From NCBI GenBank assembly GCA_902520195.1, contig CABYND010000002.1:124001-188000 (forward strand): a stretch of 64,000 nucleotides of DNA, written 5' to 3'. The notes under the pieces are model-generated. The model was not told the DNA's origin. It was given only the letters and a program-made list of their open reading frames with translations, and did not search any database. Shown here piece after piece: positions 1 to 14,337 of the stretch; the first letter of the stretch is position 1; every line of letters begins with the position of its first letter. The stretch is from Halieaceae bacterium (GTDB lineage Bacteria > Pseudomonadota > Gammaproteobacteria > Pseudomonadales > Halieaceae). The translations under genes were made by a program, and so were the position numbers.

Positions 1-596
1 CTGGTGTAGCGCGGTGTATCCGGATCGAGGGTCTTCACCACTTTCGCCGGATTGCCAGCGACCACCACATTGGCTGGCACATCGCTGGTTACGACTGCTC
101 TAGCAGCGACCACGCTGTTATCCCCAATCGTCACGCCTTTTAATACGGTTGCATGGTCACCGACCCAGACGTTATTGCCCAGCTTGACCGGCGTGGGCTC
201 GGCAGCACGCTCAACGCGATCGTAGAGACCATGCCAATCTGAATCCGTAATGTACGCACCGTTGGCGAGCATGCAGCCATCACCCAGCGCGATGTCGTCG
301 CTGGCGCTGATACGTGAACCCGGACTCATCAGGCAAGCGTTACCGAGGGTGATGCGGCCCTGCCCCGCTTCGCGGCCCCAGACACCTATCTGCACTCGCT
401 GACTGGCGGTGTTGATTGCGGTAAACGAATGGCCGATGCGGATGTTGGGCCCTGAGATATCGACATACCACGGAGCCATGATGGTCGCGTGACTGCCGAG
501 GTGAGCACATCGGGATCGCACAAACCAGTCGATCCAGGCCGCGCGGAAAGCGAGATAGGTGCGTTTGACCCAAAAAGGGCGGAGATCTTCGCGCAT
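1..596 (-). CDS. hexapeptide-repeat acyltransferase (WcaF/NodL-like), 3' end cut by window
   Basis: This gene is open at the left edge and so is missing from the ORF track. Reading the reverse strand from the ATG at 596 gives about 198 residues without a stop. The N-terminus ([11 protein letters not shown]) is followed by imperfect hexapeptide repeats and a typical left-handed beta-helix end ([19 protein letters not shown], then [16 protein letters not shown]). Such proteins transfer acetyl or other acyl groups from CoA to sugars or cell-surface precursors; the acceptor cannot be told here. The WHGLYD segment after the central repeats recalls the catalytic loop of the WcaF/maltose acetyltransferase group. 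The gene is divergent from the TrmB-like gene. The last residues lie outside the window, so only the family call is secure. Confidence 0.8.
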   Translation of the reverse strand, partial: MREDLRPFWVKRTYLAFRAAWIDWFVRSRCAHLGSHATIMAPWYVDISGPNIRIGHSFTAINTASQRVQIGVWGREAGQGRITLGNACLMSPGSRISASDDIALGDGCMLANGAYITDSDWHGLYDRVERAAEPTPVKLGNNVWVGDHATVLKGVTIGDNSVVAARAVVTSDVPANVVVAGNPAKVVKTLDPDTPRYT

Positions 597-645
597 GCTT
601 TCAGTATGGACCAGACAGGATCAGGTAGCGGGGTATGATGGCAAG

Positions 646-1329
646 GTGACTAACACTCCGCAAACAAATCAGCCTGCGCAAGCTGCGACTGTGCTCTCAA
701 CGGACCAGCTGGGACCCTATCCTGATCTCGCAAAGATTGTGCTACGCCATCAAGATAACCCATGGCGTAAACCCTGCCCCGCGCATACCCGGGATGCTTT
801 CGAGCAACTACAAAAGCGCCTGAAGGGTGACAACCGGCCGCTCATTCTCGATTCATTCTGCGGCACCGGCATGAGCACCGCGCTCATCGCGGTAGCACAC
901 CCTGATGCACTGGTGGTCGGCATCGATCAGTCCCCTCATCGGCTGGCTAAACATCAACCCAGTGACGCGCAAAATTATCTGCTGCTTCGCGCGGAAGCCG
1001 AGCCGTTTTGGCTTTGCCTAGTGGAGGCTGGCATCACACTGCACAGCCATTGGCTGCTCTATCCCAATCCCTGGCCTAAGACATCGCAGTTCAAACGACG
1101 CGTTCACGGGCATGGTGCTTTTCCCGTGCTATCCAGGATGGGTGGGGCGCTGGAGCTCCGCACCAACTGGGAGATTTACGCGCAAGAGTTCGCTCAAGCA
1201 ACCGGCCTCATCGGTATCCATGGACAAACCGCATCCTTCACCCCCAATACGCCAATGACACTATTCGAACAAAAGTATTGGGATCGCGGCCAAAAACTGT
1301 GGCGTTTCCGAGGGAAATGCGTCATCTAG
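646..1329 (+). CDS. TrmB-like SAM-dependent methyltransferase
   Basis: This is a class I SAM methyltransferase of the COG0220 (tRNA m7G46 methyltransferase) group. The SAM-binding strand reads LILDSFCGTGMSTALI, followed by the acidic loop VVGIDQSPHR. The family signature is present in altered form as YPNPWPKTSQFKRRVHG, where true TrmB has a FPDPWPKKRHHKRR-type motif, and the C-terminal NWEIYAQEF matches the TrmB DWE.YA block. The missing aspartate and basic residues make this look like a paralogue whose substrate may not be G46. I chose GTG at 646 because homology-like sequence (QLGPYPDL) begins soon after it. An ATG at 595, with GGAG about 10 bases upstream, is the alternative, but it would overlap the start codon of the divergent acyltransferase. 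Length is about 227 residues. Confidence 0.7.
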   Translation: MTNTPQTNQPAQAATVLSTDQLGPYPDLAKIVLRHQDNPWRKPCPAHTRDAFEQLQKRLKGDNRPLILDSFCGTGMSTALIAVAHPDALVVGIDQSPHRLAKHQPSDAQNYLLLRAEAEPFWLCLVEAGITLHSHWLLYPNPWPKTSQFKRRVHGHGAFPVLSRMGGALELRTNWEIYAQEFAQATGLIGIHGQTASFTPNTPMTLFEQKYWDRGQKLWRFRGKCVI

Positions 1330-1399
1330 CTAAGCCCCGTCTAAAGCGCTAACCTTCGCCTCACTGCCATGGGGCCCTGATAGGCGCGGAGCGGAACCG

Positions 1400-2224
1400 A
1401 TGACAGCCACGCAGAGCGACGGTATCAAGCAAATGCAAAACGGCGATCCCATTTGGGAGCGCATCCGCGGTGAAACTCGCGAGGCCGCTGCCGCGGAGCC
1501 TATTCTGGCCAGCTTCCTGCACGCGACTATTCTCAATCATGAGGAGTTGGAGAGTTCGCTGAGTTTTCATCTGGCTAACCTGCTTGATAACACGTCCGCC
1601 CCGGCAATGATGTTGCGCGAGCTGATCCTCGAGGCGCTTCGCGATGACAGCAATATCCGAGGGGCGATTCGGGATGATCTGAACGCCATCCTCGATCGGG
1701 ACTCCGCCTGCCACGAGCTGTATATCCCGTTTTTGTACTTCAAAGGCTTCCAGGCGCTGCAAATTCACCGCATCGGTCACTGGCTGTGGACACATGATCG
1801 ACGGCCACTGGCGCTGTTTTTGCAGAGCCAGATGTCACGACAGTTCGGCATCGACATTCATCCCGCCGCCCGTTTTGGGCACGGCATCATGCTGGACCAC
1901 GCCACCGGCCTGGTGGTGGGTGAAACGGCGGTTGTCGGTAACCGGGTGTCGATTTTGCAGTCGGTCACACTGGGCGGGACAGGTAAAGAAGATGGCGACC
2001 GTCACCCCAAGATTGGCGACGGCGTACTGATCAGTGCGGGAGCAAAGATCCTCGGCAACATCCATGTTGGCGAAGGCGCAAAAGTGGGGGCCGGATCGGT
2101 CGTGCTACAGGACGTGCCAGCACATACCACGGTGGCTGGCGTCCCGGCGAAGGTCGTCGGCAAGCCGACCACCAACTCTCCAGCGCTCGATATGGATCAC
2201 GCCATTCCCGAGTCTCAGTGGTAA
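1400..2224 (+). CDS. cysE: serine O-acetyltransferase
   Basis: Makes O-acetylserine from serine and acetyl-CoA, the first step of cysteine synthesis in the cytoplasm. The 274 residues match the length of E. coli CysE (273). The N-terminal half is the helical SATase domain ([28 protein letters not shown]). The C-terminal half is a left-handed beta-helix carrying the catalytic DHATG at 166-170, [15 protein letters not shown], and the [10 protein letters not shown] cap. The ATG at 1400 is preceded by GGAGCGGAA, a fair ribosome binding site. The 3' end overlaps the convergent hemE by 10 bases. The C-terminus ends SQW, so it lacks the usual terminal Ile that docks into CysK; that reading is tentative. 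Confidence 0.95.
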   Translation: MTATQSDGIKQMQNGDPIWERIRGETREAAAAEPILASFLHATILNHEELESSLSFHLANLLDNTSAPAMMLRELILEALRDDSNIRGAIRDDLNAILDRDSACHELYIPFLYFKGFQALQIHRIGHWLWTHDRRPLALFLQSQMSRQFGIDIHPAARFGHGIMLDHATGLVVGETAVVGNRVSILQSVTLGGTGKEDGDRHPKIGDGVLISAGAKILGNIHVGEGAKVGAGSVVLQDVPAHTTVAGVPAKVVGKPTTNSPALDMDHAIPESQW

Positions 2225-3276
2225 GCCGGCGAGAGCTCTACGACTGCATTGACCATCGCGGCCACATGCTCGGGATTAATTCCCGGAGTGACACCGTGAC
2301 CCAGATTAAAGACGTGACCGCTACCCTCGCCGAATGAACTGAGGATCTGGCCGACCTCTGTGCGGATGCGCTCCGGTGAAGCATTAAGCAAGGTAGGATC
2401 CATATTCCCCTGCAGGCAGACCTTGTCACCGACCCGGATACGGGCCTCGCCAATATCGGTGGTCCAATCCAGTCCCACAGCATCAGCACCACAATCGGCA
2501 ATGGCTTCGAGCCACTGGCCACCACCCTTCGTAAAGACAATGACCGGCACACGCCGACCTTCGGCCTCCCGAGGCAATTGCTCGATGATCTCGGTCATGT
2601 ACCGCAGTGAAAACTCACGATAGGCATCGTGGCTGAGCGAGCCGCCCCAGGTATCAAAAATCTGCAGCGCCTGCGCGCCGTTGCGCACCTGCTCAGAGAG
2701 GTACGCCGCCACCGACTTGGCCAGCTTCGACAGCAACTGATGCATCACCTCGGGTTCGTTAAAAGCCATTGACTTTACCTTGGCGAAATCCTTACTCGAT
2801 CCGCCCTCGACCATATAAGTTGCCAAGGTCCAGGGGCTACCGGCAAAACCAATCAACGGGATGCTGCCTTTTAGCTCCTTGCGAATCAGCGCGACGGCAT
2901 CCATTACATAACCCAACTCATTCGCTGCACGGTCAGGATCCAACGCCGCGATCTCCGCGGCTGAAGAAATGGGCCGCTCGAATCGCGGGCCCTCGCCTTC
3001 CGAGAAATACAGCCCCAGACCCAGTGCGTCGGGCACAGTCAAAATATCAGAGAAGAGAATCGCCGCGTCCATCGCGTAGCGTCTGAGCGGCTGCAGCGTG
3101 ACTTCGCAGGCCAATTCGGGGTTTGTGCAGAGCCCCATGAAACTGCCCGCCTCGGCGCGGGTCTCGCGGTATTCGGGGAGATAGCGCCCCGCCTGACGCA
3201 TCATCCATAGTGGGGTCCGGTCCACAGGTTCACGCATCAGGGCGCGAAGGAACCGGTCATTTTCCAAGCTGACCAT
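2215..3276 (-). CDS. hemE: uroporphyrinogen decarboxylase
   Basis: Decarboxylates the four acetate side chains of uroporphyrinogen III to give coproporphyrinogen III in heme synthesis. The protein has 353 residues, the normal length. It carries the N-terminal signature [12 protein letters not shown] at 26-37 (substrate-binding Arg), the [12 protein letters not shown] loop with the conserved catalytic Asp, and the C-terminal NLGHGVTPG motif. The gene follows gltD on the same strand after a 203-base spacer and ends inside the stop region of cysE. Its leader is unusually A-rich just before the ATG and holds a perfect palindrome further up (see separate entry), so it probably has its own promoter. 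Confidence 0.95.
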   Translation of the reverse strand: MVSLENDRFLRALMREPVDRTPLWMMRQAGRYLPEYRETRAEAGSFMGLCTNPELACEVTLQPLRRYAMDAAILFSDILTVPDALGLGLYFSEGEGPRFERPISSAAEIAALDPDRAANELGYVMDAVALIRKELKGSIPLIGFAGSPWTLATYMVEGGSSKDFAKVKSMAFNEPEVMHQLLSKLAKSVAAYLSEQVRNGAQALQIFDTWGGSLSHDAYREFSLRYMTEIIEQLPREAEGRRVPVIVFTKGGGQWLEAIADCGADAVGLDWTTDIGEARIRVGDKVCLQGNMDPTLLNASPERIRTEVGQILSSFGEGSGHVFNLGHGVTPGINPEHVAAMVNAVVELSPAYH

Positions 3277-3423
3277 GCTATCGACTCTCTTTTGGCTATC
3301 TCTTTTATTCTGCTTTTTTCAGTACTGCTTATTTCGTTTTTATCTTGTCCCGCTGATCTGTCTCTTGCAGATCTCTCACCTCCAGATCTCTCTGGTCATG
3401 ACGCCACGGCTACCCCCCAGCTC

Positions 3424-3433
3424 GTGACGTCAC
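3424..3433. promoter_or_regulatory. perfect 10-base palindrome GTGACGTCAC upstream of hemE
   Basis: GTGACGTCAC is a perfect inverted repeat in the 203-base spacer between gltD and hemE. On the minus strand a TACACT box (possible -10) lies a few bases upstream of it, so the palindrome would fall near the transcription start, a position suited to an operator. No known regulator is assigned. A short direct repeat (CAGATCTCTC twice) sits between it and the hemE start. Confidence 0.3.
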
Positions 3434-3479
3434 TGTGATGGAGTGTAACCTGCGCGGCTAGGCCAACACGACCCGCCGA

Positions 3480-9399
<5,920 letters not shown>

Positions 9400-9442
9400 A
9401 AACCGTTTCGCTTCTGAACCGGCGCACAACACCGGCGAAACC

Positions 9443-9456
9443 GCTCCTTACGGAGC
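9443..9456 (-). promoter_or_regulatory. hairpin in the gltB leader
   Basis: GCTCCTTACGGAGC forms a 5-bp stem with a TAAG-type tetraloop region, within the predicted 5' untranslated region of gltB, about 45 bases before the start codon. It is not followed by a T-run on the coding strand, so it is not a simple terminator. A role in mRNA stability or leader control is speculative. Confidence 0.3.
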
Positions 9457-9475
9457 AAGAACAAAAAAGGCGCGT

Positions 9476-9504
9476 AGTGTACACCCCCGAAAAGGGGCAC
9501 TCAA
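9476..9504 (-). promoter_or_regulatory. sigma-70 type promoter of gltBD
   Basis: On the minus strand the sequence reads TTGAGT (9504-9499), a 17-base spacer, then TACACT (9481-9476). Spacing is ideal and both boxes are close to consensus. The spacer contains CCCCTTTTCGGGGG, a short dyad that could be an operator. Transcription would start about 70 bases upstream of the gltB ATG, between aroB and gltB, so gltBD need not depend on the aroKB transcript. Confidence 0.6.
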
Positions 9505-9523
9505 TTAGCGCAAACTTCGCCGA

Positions 9524-10621
9524 TCAGGCGTCGATCACGCGGGCAATGTCGCCATCTGTGACGTTTTCAGCCACCACCGCCTCACCCAACTGAGCGAGCA
9601 CAATATAGCGAACTTTTCCGCCGCTCACTTTTTTGTCGCTACCCATAGCCTCCAACATCGCTTGGGTTGTGACACCGGCCTGGGGAGCGACCGGTAAACC
9701 GACCGCCTGATTGAATGCCGTCAGTTGATCAACCACCTCTGAATCCAGCGTGCCGCGAAGCACTGACAGCCGACTGGCCAGCACCATTCCCGCGGCCACC
9801 GCCTCACCATGCAGCCAGTCGCCATAGCCCTGAATCCGCTCGATGGCGTGACCAAACGTGTGTCCAAAATTCAAATGTGCCCGCACGCCACCCTCGCGTT
9901 CATCGGCTGCCACGACGAAGGCTTTGATCGCGCAGCTGCGCTCGATCGCAAACGCCAGCGCCGCCTCCTCTCGGCGCTTCAGCGCTTCGACGTTATCGAT
10001 GAGCCAGGCAAAGAACTCGGCATCACGAATAAGACCGTACTTGATGACCTCAGCCAGCCCTGCCGCGTATTCTCTGGCGGGCAGGGTTGCGAGTGTGTCG
10101 AGATCGACCACCACTTGCTGCGGCTGATGAAAGGCGCCGATGAGATTTTTGCCCATCGCATGATTCACGCCCGTCTTACCACCCACGGAAGAGTCCACTT
10201 GAGCCAATAGCGTCGTCGGCACTTGTACGAAATCCGCACCGCGCAAAAAACAGGCCGCGGCAAAGCCCGTCATGTCACCCACCACACCACCACCGAGGGC
10301 AACAAACAAGCTGCCTCGCTCGTGTTTTTCCGCGAGCGCCGCATCGAGTATCTTCTGAATAGAGGTCATATCTTTGTGAGACTCGCCAGCCGGCAATACC
10401 ACCTCGGTCAGCTGGCTGGCACCCGTGAGCGCTGCCTGAACGGCTTCACCATACAGCGGGCCCACGTGGTCATCCGTCACCAAGATCACGCCTCTGCCCT
10501 CGACCAGCGGCTGCCAGGTCGACGTATCCGCAATCAGCCCGCGACCAATCTGGATCGGATAGCTGCGGTCAGCCGTGGCCGCGGCGAGATCAACTTGGAG
10601 TGTGTGCAGCAGCTCTGGCAT
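9524..10621 (-). CDS. aroB: 3-dehydroquinate synthase
   Basis: Converts DAHP to 3-dehydroquinate, the second step of the shikimate pathway, using NAD and a divalent metal. The 365 residues fit the family. Visible motifs are VALGGGVVGDMTGFAA (NAD binding), the substrate-binding DSSVGGKTGVNH near 147-158, and the metal ligands in the AEVIKYG, HLNFGHTFGHA and HGEAVAAGM segments. It lies 24 bases after aroK and forms the usual aroK-aroB operon. The damX gene that often follows is absent; gltB comes next. Confidence 0.97.
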   Translation of the reverse strand: MPELLHTLQVDLAAATADRSYPIQIGRGLIADTSTWQPLVEGRGVILVTDDHVGPLYGEAVQAALTGASQLTEVVLPAGESHKDMTSIQKILDAALAEKHERGSLFVALGGGVVGDMTGFAAACFLRGADFVQVPTTLLAQVDSSVGGKTGVNHAMGKNLIGAFHQPQQVVVDLDTLATLPAREYAAGLAEVIKYGLIRDAEFFAWLIDNVEALKRREEAALAFAIERSCAIKAFVVAADEREGGVRAHLNFGHTFGHAIERIQGYGDWLHGEAVAAGMVLASRLSVLRGTLDSEVVDQLTAFNQAVGLPVAPQAGVTTQAMLEAMGSDKKVSGGKVRYIVLAQLGEAVVAENVTDGDIARVIDA

Positions 10622-10645
10622 GGAAAGGAGATTCCGGTTCAGTTA

Positions 10646-11197
10646 TTAACCATCGTGGTGGGGTATCAGTCCGCGCTCACGCAATACCGCTTCAATCTGG
10701 CGAGCCACTTTGCGCGCGTTACCCCCTCCAGCAGAGATGATGACATCTGCCAGCGCCCTGTAAAGCGGCTCGCGTTCCGCCATCAGCTGTTTTAGGGTCT
10801 CCTCGCGGTCCCCCCGCTGAAGCAGCGGTCGGCCTTCACCAGATCCAGTTCTTTTTAGTTGTTGCGCCACAGACACATTGAGGAAAACAACCACGCCTCC
10901 GCGCGCCATCATTTCACGGTTTTCAGCCGCCAGTATTGCACCGCCGCCGGTCGCGATAACCGCTGTCGGATACTCAACAAGGTCCTTAAGCACTGTGGTC
11001 TCACGGCGGCGAAAACCCGCCTCGCCTTCGACATCAAAGATCCAGGGTATATTGGCACCCGCCCGGGATTCGATCTCGGCATCGGAGTCGATAAAGGGAC
11101 AATCCAGCAGGTCCGCCAGATGCCTGCCCACCGTCGACTTCCCGGAGCCCATCGGGCCAACCAAAAATAGCCGCACATCCGCGGCACTATTAGCCAT
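10646..11197 (-). CDS. aroK: shikimate kinase
   Basis: Phosphorylates shikimate at the 3-OH with ATP. The protein has 183 residues. The P-loop GPMGSGKST is at 14-22, the shikimate-binding DSDAEIE at 37-43 with the following IPWIFDVEGEAGFRRRE, the Walker-B-like VIATGGGAI, and the lid GRPLL. Its start lies just after the remains of pilQ, which matches the ancestral pilQ-aroK-aroB order of gammaproteobacteria. Confidence 0.96.
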   Translation of the reverse strand: MANSAADVRLFLVGPMGSGKSTVGRHLADLLDCPFIDSDAEIESRAGANIPWIFDVEGEAGFRRRETTVLKDLVEYPTAVIATGGGAILAAENREMMARGGVVVFLNVSVAQQLKRTGSGEGRPLLQRGDREETLKQLMAEREPLYRALADVIISAGGGNARKVARQIEAVLRERGLIPHHDG

Positions 11198-11208
11198 TGT
11201 CTCGCCCG

Positions 11209-11360
11209 TCAGTTCACCAGCGTGTCAGATATGATTCTAGGCGTAATAAAAATGAGTGTCTCGGTTTTCTGCTGGGCATTAGCAGGGCTCTCAGATGACA
11301 GGAGAACGGAAATGCTTACGACGCACTTCTGGAATGTCAAAGTCGGTAAAAGGTCACTTC
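11209..11360 (-). pseudogene. pilQ: remnant of the pilQ secretin gene (C-terminal end only)
   Basis: Upstream of aroK the minus strand reads ..NAQQKTETLIFITPRIISDTLVN and then a stop at 11209-11211. KTE.LIFITPRI is the invariant end of the type IV pilus secretin PilQ, and pilQ sits exactly here (mrcA-pilMNOPQ-aroK) in many gammaproteobacteria. Upstream, the matching region continues in another frame (DIPEVRRKHFRS, compare the GDIP.LG.LF.S of secretins) and is then lost, with stops in all readings. The rest of pilMNOP is absent: mrcA begins about 150 bases further on. I see this as a scar of the deletion of the pil operon. The tail match is strong; the frameshifted part is tentative. Confidence 0.7.
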
Positions 11361-11494
11361 CCGCACGCTATTGTGTAAAAACTCGATAAAAGCCCTGATA
11401 TCTTAGTATTGGCAGGCCATGTGGATGGGTCGCCCGCTAGCCGGATACATCGTATGGACCCAACCGCAGAGACAATACGCCGGAGAATCCAAAG

Positions 11495-13903
11495 GTGCCG
11501 AAAGCCGAGAAAGTGATGCGATATAGCGCGCTGATAGCCTGTGCGGCAATCTGGTGGCTTGCAGGGCTCTACCTTTATCTCAGCCCTAACCTCCCAGGGG
11601 AAAGTGCGCTCCGCAACATCACCTTGCGCACCCCCATGCGTGTGCTCAGCCGCGATGGCGCACTGATCGGGCAGTTCGGGGAACAAAAGCGTAAACCACT
11701 CCAATTTGAACAGATCCCGAATACCTTCATCGATGCGCTATTGGCTGCAGAGGACGACGGCTTTTTCGAGCACGGAGGCATCGAACCGCTAAGCCTGATG
11801 AGAGCAGTGTCGGAGTTATTACTTACCGGCAAAAAAGGCAGTGGTGGCTCCACGCTGACAATGCAGGTGGCGAGAAACTATTTTCTGACGCTGGATCAGA
11901 CCTTCCTCAGGAAGTTCACCGAAATCCTGTTGGCGCTTCAGATTGAGGCCCGACTGAGCAAAGAGGAGATTTTTGAGCTGTACGTCAACCGGGTCTTCCT
12001 CGGTCATCGCGCCTATGGTTTTGAGGCTGCGGCCGAGACCTACTACGGGAAACCCCTCGCGGAGCTGACGCTTGCCCAACACGCGATGCTTGCGGGTGTA
12101 CCGAAAGCGCCATCGCGCAACAACCCGTTGAGCAACCCTGAAAAAGGCAAGATCCGCCGGGACTGGATTTTGGGTCGCATGGCGAATCTCGGCATGATCA
12201 CTGAGACCGAACAGCTCGCAGCAGCCAATACCCCCGTCACCGCCTCTTTTTACGGGCAAGTTGTTAAAGTCGACGCCGATTACATCGCCGAGATGGTCCG
12301 CCGTGAAATGGTCGAGCGCTTCGGTAATGCCGCCTACAACGACGGCTATGTCGTCTACACCACGGTTGAGGCCGAACTACAACAGGCCGCCCACGATGCG
12401 CTGCTCAGCGGACTGAGAACCTACGACTGGCGGCACGGCTGGCGTGGGCCGGAGCGACGCCTTGCACCGCGCGAGGGTGAGTCGTCTGAGGAAACCCTCG
12501 CGCGCTGGCAAGCGGCACTGGGCGACATGCCAACCATTGCCAAGCTGCCACCCGGCATCGTCACCGCGGTTGGTAACGAAGCCGTATCAGTACTGCTCAA
12601 GTCAGGCGATGCGATTGCCCTAGCATGGGAGGGAGACCTTGAGAGAGTGCGACAGTACCGATCGGTAAACCAAACGGCTCCGCCCGAGAAAACGCCAGCA
12701 GCACTGTTGGCCCCGGGTGATCTGATTCGCGTTCGCGAGACGGGTGAGGGATGGCGACTCGCGCAGGTCCCCAAGGCGCAGTCCGCGCTTGTATCGATGG
12801 ACCCTAAGCACGGCGCCATTCGGGCTCTGGTCGGCGGCATGGGCTTCGAGCTGTCCAAATTCAACCGTGCGACCCAAGCAAAACGCCAGCCGGGCTCAAA
12901 CTTCAAACCGTTTCTGTATGCCAGCGCATTGGAAGCAGGCATTACGCCCTCTACGGTTATTAACGATGCGCCAGTGGTACTCGACAACCTCTCTGCCGCG
13001 GAAATCTGGCGGCCAGAAAATGACAGCGGGAAATTTTACGGGCCGACACGGCTTCGTGAGGCGCTGACCTTCTCGCGCAATTTGGTCTCGATCAGAGTGC
13101 TGCAACGCGTCGGCGTGCGGCGCTTCATACGCTACGTAGAAGGCTTGGGGTTTGATACCGAAGGCATACAGGGCAATCTGACCCTAGCGCTCGGCACGCA
13201 TACTCATACTCCGCTCGAAATCGCGACGGGCTATGCCATCTTGGCCAATGAGGGCTTTAAAGTGGAGCCCTGGCTGATTGAACGCATTGAAAACGCAAAA
13301 GGTGAGATCGTCTACGCCGCCGATCCATTGGTGGCGTGTGCCGAGTGCGCCTATGCCGAGGGCAGCGAGCCCGAGGAAATGCGAATGGAAGATATACTAG
13401 GTACGGCAGTGCCCGAGGTGCGCGCTGCCGACCGAGTCATGGACCCCCGGGTCGCCTTCATCATTTCCTCTTTTCTCAACGATGCCATTCAGCGCGGTAC
13501 AGGCCGCCGCGCGCGGGTGCTAGACCGGCAGGACATCTCTGGCAAGACGGGCACCACAAATGGCCCGCGGGACGCGTGGTTCTCGGGTTTCAATCGAGAC
13601 CTGATTACAACCGCCTGGGTGGGCTTTGACGATTACGGGCCCCTGGGGCGTCGCGAGTTTGGAGGCACCGCCGCACTGCCCATTTGGATCGACTACATGC
13701 GCCAGGCACTGCCTCCTGCGCAACCGGCACCACCCATGCCGCCCGGCATTGTCCGGCTGCGTGTCGATCGGGAATCCGGCCTGCGGGTGCGGGGACAACC
13801 CAAGGGCAGTCTGATGGAGTACTTCCTCGAGGAATCTCTACCGGATTGGGACACCGACTCGGGTGGCGCCATCGATACGGAAAACCTCGAGCAGATTTTT
13901 TGA
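11495..13903 (+). CDS. mrcA: penicillin-binding protein 1A
   Basis: Bifunctional peptidoglycan synthase, with a glycosyltransferase that polymerises lipid II and a transpeptidase that cross-links the strands in the periplasm. It has 802 residues, slightly shorter than E. coli PBP1a. An N-terminal membrane anchor spans about 10-30. The GT51 domain carries the catalytic Glu in AAEDDGFFEHGG (near 86) and STLTMQVARN. The OB-like insert follows, then the transpeptidase with SxxK in PGSNFKP, SRN in FSRNL and KTGTTN near 680. The GTG at 11495 is chosen because GGAG lies 9 bases upstream; an ATG at 11516 is possible. It is divergent from aroK, with the lost pil genes formerly between them. Confidence 0.95.
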   Translation: MPKAEKVMRYSALIACAAIWWLAGLYLYLSPNLPGESALRNITLRTPMRVLSRDGALIGQFGEQKRKPLQFEQIPNTFIDALLAAEDDGFFEHGGIEPLSLMRAVSELLLTGKKGSGGSTLTMQVARNYFLTLDQTFLRKFTEILLALQIEARLSKEEIFELYVNRVFLGHRAYGFEAAAETYYGKPLAELTLAQHAMLAGVPKAPSRNNPLSNPEKGKIRRDWILGRMANLGMITETEQLAAANTPVTASFYGQVVKVDADYIAEMVRREMVERFGNAAYNDGYVVYTTVEAELQQAAHDALLSGLRTYDWRHGWRGPERRLAPREGESSEETLARWQAALGDMPTIAKLPPGIVTAVGNEAVSVLLKSGDAIALAWEGDLERVRQYRSVNQTAPPEKTPAALLAPGDLIRVRETGEGWRLAQVPKAQSALVSMDPKHGAIRALVGGMGFELSKFNRATQAKRQPGSNFKPFLYASALEAGITPSTVINDAPVVLDNLSAAEIWRPENDSGKFYGPTRLREALTFSRNLVSIRVLQRVGVRRFIRYVEGLGFDTEGIQGNLTLALGTHTHTPLEIATGYAILANEGFKVEPWLIERIENAKGEIVYAADPLVACAECAYAEGSEPEEMRMEDILGTAVPEVRAADRVMDPRVAFIISSFLNDAIQRGTGRRARVLDRQDISGKTGTTNGPRDAWFSGFNRDLITTAWVGFDDYGPLGRREFGGTAALPIWIDYMRQALPPAQPAPPMPPGIVRLRVDRESGLRVRGQPKGSLMEYFLEESLPDWDTDSGGAIDTENLEQIF

Positions 13904-13910
13904 AGCAAAA

Positions 13911-13936
13911 AAAACGCCGGCAGCTGCCGGCTTCTT
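13911..13936. terminator. bidirectional terminator between mrcA and rpmE
   Basis: GCCGGCAGCTGCCGGC (13916-13931) is a perfect 16-base palindrome, flanked by an A-run on the left and TTCTT on the right. It can therefore end transcription of mrcA from the left and, in reverse with the A-run read as U8, of rpmE from the right. Confidence 0.8.
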
Positions 13937-13948
13937 CGTGATAACCAC

Positions 13949-14203
13949 TCAGTTCTTCAGGCTTCGGTCCCCAAAACGCTTATTGAATCTCGCCACGCGG
14001 CCGTCGCTCTGAGCAACCTTCTGCTTGCCCGTATAAAAGGGGTGGGAAGCACTAGAAATATCCAGAGTCATGTAAGGGTAGGTTTGCCCTTCGTGCACCT
14101 TAGTCTCACTCGTCTGCACCGTTGAACCCACAACAAAGTAGGTGTCCGATGAGGTGTCGTGAAAAAGGACGTCACGATACTCAGGGTGAATGTCCGGTTT
14201 CAT
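13949..14203 (-). CDS. rpmE2: 50S ribosomal protein L31 type B
   Basis: Protein of the large ribosomal subunit. From the ATG at 14203 (GGAGG five bases upstream) it has 84 residues; the ORF-track start 18 bases earlier lacks such a site. The sequence [26 protein letters not shown] and [10 protein letters not shown] is that of type B L31, the zinc-free form without the CxxC pairs, usually made under zinc limitation or used as the only L31. No second L31 gene is in the window. It sits next to priA, as rpmE does in many relatives. Confidence 0.95.
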   Translation of the reverse strand: MKPDIHPEYRDVLFHDTSSDTYFVVGSTVQTSETKVHEGQTYPYMTLDISSASHPFYTGKQKVAQSDGRVARFNKRFGDRSLKN

Positions 14204-14244
14204 GCCAACCTCCGCTAGCATCTGTCATGCGAAAAAGAGCGCGG

Positions 14245-14272
14245 ATCATACCAGAGCTCGCCCCGATAGCAA
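14245..14272 (-). promoter_or_regulatory. sigma-70 type promoter of rpmE2
   Basis: The minus strand reads TTGCTA, 16 bases, TATGAT, about 40 bases upstream of the rpmE2 start. No Zur-like dyad was obvious between it and the gene. Confidence 0.5.
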
Positions 14273-14337
14273 CACGGAATACGCCCGCTCCCCGGCTTTA
14301 GTACACTGCGCCGGAAAGCCAGCGCGCCGAGCAGACC

